10,995 bases of DNA from an uncultured Prevotella sp. (GTDB taxonomy: Bacteria > Bacteroidota > Bacteroidia > Bacteroidales > Bacteroidaceae), in the NCBI GenBank assembly GCA_947072805.1, contig CAMTJK010000109.1, positions 1 through 10,995 on the forward strand. The letters are read 5' to 3'. Both the position numbers and the translations under genes were made by a program. Shown piece by piece: positions 1 to 5,797 of the stretch. Position 1 is the stretch's first letter. Every line of letters starts with the position of its first letter. The notes below the pieces were generated by a model that made no database searches, was not told the origin of the DNA, and saw only the letters and a program-made list of their open reading frames with translations.

Positions 1-153
1 CCGTCGGGAGCATAATTCGTCCCACTTTGATTAACAAAAATTTACACCTAGAATGCCGGATTTAAAAATGTTAAATTCGACCAAATATCTTTACAAATTA
101 ACCTTCATTAAGTGCAGTTACGAGCGCCCGCAACCTTGCATCTTACCCTATTG
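1..153. other. AT-rich intergenic segment after the nuclease-helicase
   Basis: This short segment follows the stop codon of the minus-strand nuclease-helicase and runs off the left edge. Positions 20-120 are strongly AT-rich, with several runs of A and T, as expected for a Bacteroidota intergenic or promoter region. I see no convincing stem-loop terminator and no full match to the Bacteroidota -7 consensus TAnnTTTG, only one-mismatch versions on the minus strand (for example at 35-42). An ATG on the minus strand at 13-11 could begin the next gene, but only four codons are visible, so it is not annotated. Confidence 0.5.
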
Positions 154-3100
154 TCAGAAGCGTCCGGCGCAATAGTCGTCGGGGGCAACGTCGATATAGG
201 CGCCATGGTCTCGCATCATGTCGGTGAGCTTTCTGAAAACGGTGTTTTCGCGCAGCAGATTCGGGTTGCCGAACAGATACATATACTCCGTTGCGCGTGT
301 GAGTGCCACGTTAAGTTTGCGGTCTATGGGCAATCCGTTCTCCAGGAATACATTTGCCGTAAGGAACTGCATCTGGTAACGGTAACGTATGGTGAAGCCG
401 TAGATGATGTATTTACGCTGACTTCCCTGATAGCGTTCCACGGTGTCTATGGTGATACGGTCTGCTCCGTCCATGCCGTACCTTTCCATCGCCATTCTCA
501 CCGTTGCTATCTGACTGCGGTAAGGCACAATGATGCCCACGGTGCGGTCGGGGTCGAAGCTGTCTTTCTCCTTATTATATATATGTGCTACGGTAGCAGC
601 TATCATTTCGGCTTCTGTGCGGTTCACCTTGTCGTTAGTGCCCTCTTCCGGCAACGGCGATGCGACGAAAGCCACTCTGTGCGTAGCTATAAGTCGGTCT
701 ATGCCGTCGGCAGTGTGCACCGTCGTTGCCAGCGGTCGCTCCTGGTGCGGCAGCGGCACGGTGTGCAGCAGGTTGTTATAGAACCACGTGTTGGAGAGCA
801 GTGCAATGTCCTTGTGCATACGTCCCTGGCGTGTGAGCATATACACATAGCGTTCGTCGTAGGAGCCGTCGGGGCGACGGAAGTGCGCGAGCATACGCTC
901 GAAGAGCGAGTTGGCACAGTCTGTAAGTCCTACGGCTTTCAGTTCGGGCTCGTCCACGCGCGACTCCTCGCGGCTCTGCAGTACCACAGCCGGCAACTGC
1001 TTGTGATCGCCTATGAGCACCACGCGACCGATGGCATTTCGGATGGCATCGTTTGCCGAAAGCAGTGCCAGCAGGTGAGGTTCGAGTATCTGCGAAGCCT
1101 CATCAATGATGGCGAGCGAGAAATGCTTGTAGCCGAACATCTCGATATTGCCGTTGGCGGTGCTTACCGTACTGCATACCACCCTCGAGGCGGCAAGAAA
1201 ACGCCTCACGTCTTCAAGTCCGGAGCACGTGTTTTCTATGCGTGTGCTGAGCATTCTGTCGCGCACATCGTCGGCACAACCTATTCCGCTGCCCAGTCTG
1301 ACAAAGTCGATGCCCTCGGCAACAAGTTTCGAGCACATCTCATCGACAGCTCTGTTGGTATATGAGAGCAGTAGCACGCTGCCCGTCGGGTCGAGCAGTT
1401 CCTCTTTCAGTATGTTGAGCATGGCGAACGATGTCTTTCCGGTGCCCGGCGGACCTATCACCATGAAGAGTTCGCGTGACTGCATGGCACGCAGAACCGC
1501 CGTGTCGAACGCACCGTACGTGCCTTTCAGCCGCACGCCGGCGTCTATGAGGGGCTCACGGCGGAACAGCAGCATGTCCCTGCGCTGCGGCAGTGCGGAG
1601 AAGAAAGAATAAATGCCGCGGTAGAGCGACGAATATGACGACTCCATGAAGTCGTGCTCCACAGCCCACAGGCTTGCAGCATGTCGCGCAAAGATTTTTC
1701 GCGTCATCTGCGTGTTGCGCATCCGCAGTCTCAGTCCTCCGCCTGTCATGTCGGTGAGCGTTGCGCGGAACACCATTCCGGCGCACATGTCGGGCTTTGC
1801 ACCGGGAGTGTATGGATAGAACACCACAATGTCGCCCACGCGGAAGTTGGAAGCCTCTGTCGAACGGTTGCCGGCGTCGAAGAGGAGTTGCAGTTCGTCC
1901 ACCACCCTGCCCTCTTCGTCATCGTTGGGCAGCTGCAATCTCATTCCCATAAAGATGTTTCCGGCAGCCATCTTGTCTTCCGGCGAGTCGAGCCATGCCG
2001 CGGCGAATCCCGAATCGTTGCTGCGCCGGCTGCCCACGCGGCTCATTAGGTGTTCTCTGGCGGTGAAGCGCAGCAGTCGGAACACGTATTTTTGTTCTGT
2101 CTCGTCGGCATCAGCCATAGGTCGCAGCAGGCTGTTGAGCTGCAGTGAAATGTAGCCCTCCCACAGTCTGCCCCGCAGTCCCTTCGTGTTGAGACTGTCG
2201 GGCGTGAGGGTGGCAAGCATGTCCATGCCCTCGTCGGCAAATCTCATCTCGGCGGCGGCTATCTCGTTGCGCATGGCGAGGGCGCGTGTGGTCCATTCCG
2301 CCACGTTTGGCACCGACACAAGCCCTTTATTGTATTTGGAATAAAGCAGCATGAAGTTGTTGAGCTGCATCATCGACATGCCGAAACCATACTGGAAGAT
2401 GGCTCTATAGAGCAGCAGCTGCATGGCATGCTGCATTCTTATCTTCGGCATCTCGAAGCTGTTGGTTCCGTCGTAGTCGGCCTTGCCCGATTTCTGCTCC
2501 ACTATCACCACGCCGTCCTTGTCTTCGTGCAGCATGTCGAGACGTCCCTGCAGTCCGAGCGCCTCGCAGAAGAACGACGGTTCGAGCACCATCTCGTCGA
2601 GCGAGCCGCCACTTGTCACCTTTGGCAGGTCGTTGCCTATGAGGCGCGTGATGTTTTCCTTCTGGCGTTTTGCCTCCTCGCAGAAGTGACGTCTGTCCGC
2701 GACATCCTCCATTTCCTTGCAGGCGGCGAAGAGCAGTGCGTTTTTTCTGAAAAAGGTATTGATGCTCTCGTTGAGCGGTATGTTGCTTTGCTTTACCGTC
2801 TCGTCGAGAAATTGGCCGGCAAGATTACCGAGCAGTATGCTCGGAGTGGTGGCAACGGGCTTTATCTTGTTGAGCAGATGCACGCTTACAGAATCGGCAT
2901 AGGGTTCGAAACAGCGCGTCACGGCAGACACATCCACGAGTATGTCGGGCTCAAGAATGATTATTTCGGGTTTGCATAAGCCTTGCTCCATGCGTACCCG
3001 CAGCAGGTTGAGCACGCTGCCTCGCCGCAACAGGTGCTGCAGATAGCTCCAGTCGCAGTTTTCGTTGCGGTAGAGATATTGGTTTTCGCTGCCGTAAGCC

Positions 3101-3687
3101 ACCGTGAGTGTCTCGTTCTCCACCTCGTCGGTAACCGTAATGCAGTTCTCGTCCCAGCTGTCAGCCACCACACGCAGGCATTTTCGGTCTGCGCGGTGCC
3201 AGGCTCCGTCGTCGTCGCCATCGGGAAAGAGAGCGAGGAGGGTTTCAGGCACGGCGGTATCGTCGAACATGGCGGCGATGAAGAGGCAAACGTTACGCAA
3301 ATCGAAGAAGAACGTTTTTGCGAGCGTCGCATCGTCGGCTGTAGTCAGTTCGTTGAGTCGTCGGCGCGTGGTGTTCACCCTTCGCGCGAGCTTTTCATCG
3401 CGTATGATGTTCTTGGCAATATAGTCGGTCTTGGCGAAAAGTCCGTTGAAGATCATCGGGCAGTCAGCCAACCTGCTGTCCACCGCCCTTCTGAATATGC
3501 CGGAAAGCGTCACATAGCGGGTTCTGACGTCATCCACATGCGTGCACAGGGTGACAAGACGCCCGAAGAAGTCTGCCGCCGTCTCGCCGGGGAAGGTGTC
3601 GGTAACGCCGTCTATGGATGTGGTTGCCGCGCCGGAGGTGTCCGTCGTGGCATCATTCGCCTGCCATATACTCTTGTCTGTCGTCAT
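154..3687 (-). CDS. Dna2-like protein: PD-(D/E)XK nuclease fused to SF1 (UPF1-type) helicase
   Basis: This 1177-residue protein joins a nuclease to a DNA or RNA helicase, and probably resects or processes DNA ends or replication intermediates in the cytoplasm. The nuclease lies at about residues 280-460: GRLD with D384, E397-x-K399 in VEQKSGK, then QLLLY (Q423, Y427), matching the Cas4/RecB-type core. The helicase lies at about 720-1150: Walker A GPPGTGKT (745-752), NRAVDEM (778-784), Walker B DEAS (862-865), GDHKQLP (893-899), RQGRMH (953-958), VPYRSQ (1054-1059), DTVERYQGSQ (1081-1090) and NVALTRA (1126-1132). All SF1B motifs look intact. A beta-rich insert near 615-660 fits the 1B-type barrel of this family. 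Residues 1-280 resemble nothing I recognise. No cysteine occurs between residues 375 and 634, so the Fe-S cluster of eukaryotic Dna2 is probably absent. The start is the ATG at 3687, preceded by an A-rich stretch. The gene stands alone after a 345-bp gap, so it probably has its own promoter. Substrate preference is unknown; repair and anti-phage roles are both possible. Confidence 0.9.
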   Translation of the reverse strand: MTTDKSIWQANDATTDTSGAATTSIDGVTDTFPGETAADFFGRLVTLCTHVDDVRTRYVTLSGIFRRAVDSRLADCPMIFNGLFAKTDYIAKNIIRDEKLARRVNTTRRRLNELTTADDATLAKTFFFDLRNVCLFIAAMFDDTAVPETLLALFPDGDDDGAWHRADRKCLRVVADSWDENCITVTDEVENETLTVAYGSENQYLYRNENCDWSYLQHLLRRGSVLNLLRVRMEQGLCKPEIIILEPDILVDVSAVTRCFEPYADSVSVHLLNKIKPVATTPSILLGNLAGQFLDETVKQSNIPLNESINTFFRKNALLFAACKEMEDVADRRHFCEEAKRQKENITRLIGNDLPKVTSGGSLDEMVLEPSFFCEALGLQGRLDMLHEDKDGVVIVEQKSGKADYDGTNSFEMPKIRMQHAMQLLLYRAIFQYGFGMSMMQLNNFMLLYSKYNKGLVSVPNVAEWTTRALAMRNEIAAAEMRFADEGMDMLATLTPDSLNTKGLRGRLWEGYISLQLNSLLRPMADADETEQKYVFRLLRFTAREHLMSRVGSRRSNDSGFAAAWLDSPEDKMAAGNIFMGMRLQLPNDDEEGRVVDELQLLFDAGNRSTEASNFRVGDIVVFYPYTPGAKPDMCAGMVFRATLTDMTGGGLRLRMRNTQMTRKIFARHAASLWAVEHDFMESSYSSLYRGIYSFFSALPQRRDMLLFRREPLIDAGVRLKGTYGAFDTAVLRAMQSRELFMVIGPPGTGKTSFAMLNILKEELLDPTGSVLLLSYTNRAVDEMCSKLVAEGIDFVRLGSGIGCADDVRDRMLSTRIENTCSGLEDVRRFLAASRVVCSTVSTANGNIEMFGYKHFSLAIIDEASQILEPHLLALLSANDAIRNAIGRVVLIGDHKQLPAVVLQSREESRVDEPELKAVGLTDCANSLFERMLAHFRRPDGSYDERYVYMLTRQGRMHKDIALLSNTWFYNNLLHTVPLPHQERPLATTVHTADGIDRLIATHRVAFVASPLPEEGTNDKVNRTEAEMIAATVAHIYNKEKDSFDPDRTVGIIVPYRSQIATVRMAMERYGMDGADRITIDTVERYQGSQRKYIIYGFTIRYRYQMQFLTANVFLENGLPIDRKLNVALTRATEYMYLFGNPNLLRENTVFRKLTDMMRDHGAYIDVAPDDYCAGRF

Positions 3688-3706
3688 GTCAATGATATTT
3701 TCCTTG

Positions 3707-3723
3707 TTTCACTCGCGGTGAAA
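3707..3723. promoter_or_regulatory. Perfect inverted repeat in the leader of the nuclease-helicase gene
   Basis: The arms TTTCAC (3707-3712) and GTGAAA (3718-3723) are perfect complements around the loop TCGCG. The element ends 19 nt upstream of the minus-strand ATG at 3687. It could be a dimeric repressor operator or an RNA hairpin in the 5' untranslated region. The arms and loop are exact; the function is inferred only from position. Confidence 0.4.
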
Positions 3724-3744
3724 GATGAATGGAACCCGGCTCTT

Positions 3745-3777
3745 CAGATTTATATTTAACGCTTCCCGAGAGAGAAA
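3745..3777 (-). promoter_or_regulatory. Candidate Bacteroidota-type promoter for the nuclease-helicase
   Basis: Read on the minus strand, 3752-3745 is TAAATCTG, matching five of the six fixed positions of the Bacteroidota -7 box TAnnTTTG. Twenty-one bases upstream, 3777-3774 is TTTC, one mismatch from the -33 TTTG. Transcription would begin near 3738 and give a leader of about 50 nt that contains the 3707-3723 inverted repeat. The -33 element falls inside the first unit of the 22-bp repeat array. Both boxes are imperfect, so this is a weak prediction. Confidence 0.22.
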
Positions 3778-3869
3778 AAACGTCCTTATATGGAATAAAG
3801 AATGTCTTTATATGTAATAAAAAGCGTCTTTATATGTGATAAAGAATGTCTTCCCGAGAGAGAAAAAGC
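3760..3869. repeat. Tandem array of five 22-bp units in two variants
   Basis: Units begin at 3760, 3782, 3804, 3826 and 3848, an exact 22-bp register. The three central units share the start GTCYTTATATG followed by an ATAAA run; units 1 and 3 match at 19 of 22 positions and units 2 and 3 at 18 of 22. The two outer units share CTTCCCGAGAGAGAAAAA and match each other at 19 of 22. Unit ends alternate between AAAGAAT (units 1 and 3) and AAAA(A)GC (units 2 and 4), hinting at a 44-bp higher-order period. GTCTT and GTCCT also occur in register at 3870 and 3892, so the array may have decayed remnants further right. The central units contain the inverted repeat TTTAT/ATAAA or close variants. A period of 22 is not a multiple of three, so the array is not coding. 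Confidence 0.85.
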
Positions 3870-3900
3870 GTCTTTTTTGTGGAGCGGAGCCGTCCTTATG

Positions 3901-4013
3901 GCAATGCCCTGCCCCGAAGATGTACATCGCGACAGGGCATTGCGGTTTGCCCACGGGCTCAAACCCTGTTGTCATCATCATTATATTAATGAACGATTTG
4001 GGTTTAACAGCCC
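3901..4013. other. Block of nested inverted repeats downstream of the beta-barrel gene
   Basis: Four pairings are visible. (1) GCAATGCCCTG (3901-3911) pairs perfectly with CAGGGCATTGC (3933-3943), 11 bp, around a 21-nt loop holding the palindrome GATGTACATC (3919-3928). (2) GGTTTG (3944-3949) pairs with CAAACC (3960-3965). (3) GGGCT plus AAACCC (3955-3959, 3961-3966) pairs with GGGTTT plus AGCCC (4000-4005, 4009-4013), 11 bp around a small internal loop. (4) TCATTA/TAATGA (3978-3983, 3987-3992) is a hairpin inside the loop of (3). Pairings 2 and 3 share bases 3960-3965, so they exclude each other. The block starts about 20 nt past the beta-barrel stop on the minus strand. It could act as that gene's transcript end or as a small structured RNA. 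No stem has a following U-tract. No protein gene is supported here. Confidence 0.55.
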
Positions 4014-4032
4014 GATGAATAGGTTTGTTTTC

Positions 4033-4635
4033 TTAGAAATAATAGGCTGCCGAAACCTGCCATGCGTTGGCTTTGGCATCCGAAGTGCTCTCCACCACGT
4101 TCTTGGCAGCATCCCATGCGGTGAACTCTCCGGTCTTTCCGCAGGCAATATTGTAAGTGAATCCCAGTTCAAAGTGACTCAAGAGCGTTAAACCGGCACC
4201 GAGGTTGATGCTGAAGTTCGACTTTTTCATCTCGAAATTTGACTCTTCCTCAATGTAGTTCTTCTGTCCTACGTTGAATCCGAACTGCGGACCTGCTGCC
4301 AGATAAACACCTGCCATGCTGCTCAGTCCGATGCTGTAACGCAGGTTGATAGGGATGTTGATACTACGCTGCGACACTTTCTCTCCGCCGATTTTGGCGT
4401 CACGCTGGTCGTAGAGGGCAGATGCATCTACGCCGAGACCTACAATGGGGAGCGTAACCTTCACCGTCGGACCTACGAAAAAGCCATTGCGGTTTGAGTC
4501 GTCAGCAACGCTGCTGTCGAAACTCATGTTAGTAACGTTCCAACCACCCTTCAGACCGAAGCTTAGCTGTGCCTGTGCGGGTACTGCCGCAAGCATAGCC
4601 ACGGCCAAAAACAATCTTGTAAAAACTTTCTTCAT
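4033..4635 (-). CDS. Small outer-membrane beta-barrel protein (porin-family, PorT-like fold)
   Basis: The preferred start is the ATG at 4635, giving 200 residues. An in-frame ATG at 4668 would add 11 residues (MIRHYSQKKNY) ahead of a clear signal peptide and overlap the space next to a strong hairpin, so it is rejected. From 4635 the protein begins MKKVFTR, continues with a hydrophobic stretch and a signal peptidase I site AQA|Q near residue 22. The mature part starts LSFGLKGGWN and consists of alternating polar/apolar strands with glycine and aromatic girdles. It ends AWQVSAAYYF, with the C-terminal aromatic residue typical of a BamA-targeted barrel. At about 178 mature residues, an eight-stranded barrel is likely, as in the 'outer membrane protein beta-barrel' family of Bacteroidota. 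The T9SS component PorT has a similar fold, but I cannot show that this is PorT. It lies directly after gldN in the same direction, and cotranscription through the 4674-4703 hairpin is possible. Its function is not known. Confidence 0.85.
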   Translation of the reverse strand: MKKVFTRLFLAVAMLAAVPAQAQLSFGLKGGWNVTNMSFDSSVADDSNRNGFFVGPTVKVTLPIVGLGVDASALYDQRDAKIGGEKVSQRSINIPINLRYSIGLSSMAGVYLAAGPQFGFNVGQKNYIEEESNFEMKKSNFSINLGAGLTLLSHFELGFTYNIACGKTGEFTAWDAAKNVVESTSDAKANAWQVSAAYYF

Positions 4636-4673
4636 ATAATTCTTTTTTTGTGAATAGTGCCTTATCAATCATT

Positions 4674-4703
4674 GTGAGCATGCCTTTGCCGGGGCATGCT
4701 CAC
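4674..4703 (-). terminator. Strong stem-loop after gldN (possible terminator or attenuator, no U-tract)
   Basis: GTGAGCATGCC (4674-4684) pairs perfectly with GGCATGCTCAC (4693-4703), an 11-bp stem with an 8-nt loop. It starts 13 nt after the gldN stop codon at 4717 on the minus strand. The bases that follow on the minus strand, AATGATTGATAAGG, are not a U-tract, so classic intrinsic termination is doubtful. The gap between gldN and the beta-barrel start at 4635 is 81 nt and this stem fills much of it, leaving little room for a full promoter. Partial termination or RNA processing is more likely than a clean operon end. Confidence 0.5.
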
Positions 4704-4716
4704 GCGGAACGCCTCA

Positions 4717-5742
4717 TCAGTGTCGCTCGCGTCTCACAGAAACTCGCGGTGCCGAGCCAGACGAAGAGCTCGACTTAGGAGCCTTGGTGGTCTTTGCAGC
4801 CGCACGGCGACTGCGTTTCTGTGCTTTGGCGGCAGCCTTGGCAGCCTTCGGATCGAGCTTGGCTATGCTGTCGATAGTGTCCTTCTTCTGCACGCTGCCG
4901 AAGATGTTCTTCTCGAAAGCAGCCAGCTCCTGCTCTATGCGGTGCTGCTCCTTGGTAAGGGCAGAGTCGGTGGTGCAGTATTGCGCAAGGGTCTTGCCGA
5001 GCATATTGTTTGTCTTGTATATCTTTCCGTCGTAACGGTTGAGCGTGAAATAGTCGTCCATCGACATCACGGCGGCATTGTTCAGGTTGCTCGTCATAAC
5101 CGTCTGCCTGCTAAGGAAGGGTTCGAGGTCGCTGTACTTTACCCAGAAGAGCGGATAGCGTGTGGCTTCTCCGCCGAAGTCGTCTTCGCGCATCATCACC
5201 GGACAGATGGCAAGCACCTTGCGGTGGAACGAGCTGTTGGCCTGGTCGTAATATGCACTCTCCTTCAGGTAATAGAGTTTGACCTCGGCTGAAGGAATGT
5301 CGCTGTTGTCCACCCGCAACTTGCCGTTCTTCTCTTCATAATAGATGTGATAGTTGTCGAGCAGCGTCTTCATGCTCACCTTTGCCGAATCGGTAAACGA
5401 CTCGTTGCCGTCGAGCCTGTACTCATACACGGGGATATAGCCGTTGAGTGCGAGCTTGAAGACATAGGTGAAGAGGTTGAGCTGCTTGTCTATGGGCTCC
5501 ACAGGATAGTAAAGTCCCGAGTTGGCCTCCTTGTTGAGGTCTATCTCGCGGTAAATGTCACGGCGCCACACCACGTCTGAAGGCATCTCGATGGCTGTGG
5601 GGAACATGAGCTGCGCCCTGCGTGTGAGCTGCGAGCCTGCTGTCTGTGTCTTCTGCTGCGCGGCGTTGCGGCGGGCTTTGGGCTGTGCCGTGACTGCCAG
5701 TGCCGTGACTGCCATTATGAATATCAACAAATATCTTTTCAT
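4717..5742 (-). CDS. gldN/porN: T9SS periplasmic ring protein GldN/PorN
   Basis: GldN (PorN) binds the lipoprotein GldK (PorK) to form the large periplasmic ring tethered to the outer membrane, which receives the tip of the GldL-GldM motor. The 341-residue product starts MKRYLLIFIM with a signal peptide that probably ends at AVTA|Q (residue 19). The body (about residues 45-290) carries the family pattern, including VVWRRDIYREIDL (57-69), YYPVEP (78-83), FTYVFKLALNG (91-101), YEYRLDG (106-112), YLKE (158-161) and YPLFWVKYSDL (196-206). After about residue 295 comes a low-complexity basic tail of Lys, Arg, Ala and Ser (PKAAKAAAKAQKRSRRAAAK onward) ending RRERH. Identity rests on the sequence pattern and on its place directly after gldM, 55 nt downstream. 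The basic tail is noted separately as unusual. Confidence 0.94.
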   Translation of the reverse strand: MKRYLLIFIMAVTALAVTAQPKARRNAAQQKTQTAGSQLTRRAQLMFPTAIEMPSDVVWRRDIYREIDLNKEANSGLYYPVEPIDKQLNLFTYVFKLALNGYIPVYEYRLDGNESFTDSAKVSMKTLLDNYHIYYEEKNGKLRVDNSDIPSAEVKLYYLKESAYYDQANSSFHRKVLAICPVMMREDDFGGEATRYPLFWVKYSDLEPFLSRQTVMTSNLNNAAVMSMDDYFTLNRYDGKIYKTNNMLGKTLAQYCTTDSALTKEQHRIEQELAAFEKNIFGSVQKKDTIDSIAKLDPKAAKAAAKAQKRSRRAAAKTTKAPKSSSSSGSAPRVSVRRERH

Positions 5743-5760
5743 GCTGTCGTTATTTTATCT

Positions 5761-5785
5761 CCCTCCGCCGTTTGCGGCGGCAGGG
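5761..5785 (-). other. GC-rich hairpin between gldM and gldN
   Basis: CCCT plus CCGCCG (5761-5770) pairs with CGGCGG, a one-base bulge, and AGGG (5775-5785): ten base pairs with a TTTG tetraloop on the plus strand. It begins 12 nt after the gldM stop in the direction of transcription and ends 18 nt before the gldN ATG. The minus-strand sequence after it is AGATAAAATAACG, so it is not an intrinsic terminator for the operon. It may stabilise the upstream mRNA, mark a processing site, or affect gldN translation. Confidence 0.5.
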
Positions 5786-5797
5786 CGTTTTCTTTTG

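Noticed and set aside
1..13. The start of another minus-strand gene at position 13.
   Set aside because: Only four codons are visible, which is too little to support a gene.
112..1365. A 417-codon open frame on the plus strand.
   Set aside because: It lies antisense to the nuclease-helicase, whose motifs are intact throughout. The plus frame gives a His-, Val- and Cys-rich product with no recognisable domain, so it is a shadow of the high-GC coding strand.
3760..3869. The repeat array as a CRISPR.
   Set aside because: The 22-bp units are directly adjacent with no unique spacers, they diverge from each other, and no cas genes are present. The Cas4-like nuclease motif belongs to the fusion helicase.
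3802..4191. A plus-strand open frame of 129 codons crossing the 22-bp array.
   Set aside because: It runs through repeats with a period that is not a multiple of three and then antisense through the 3' end of the beta-barrel gene. The predicted product shows no family signature.
4636..4668. An 11-residue N-terminal extension of the beta-barrel protein from the ATG at 4668.
   Set aside because: The extension precedes a complete signal peptide beginning MKKVFTR and has no signal-peptide character; the ATG at 4635 has a typical A-rich leader.
5761..5796. A plus-strand intrinsic terminator: the 5761-5785 hairpin is followed on the plus strand by a T-rich stretch.
   Set aside because: No plus-strand gene is supported upstream of it; all genes here are transcribed from the minus strand, where the T-rich stretch precedes the stem as an A-rich one.
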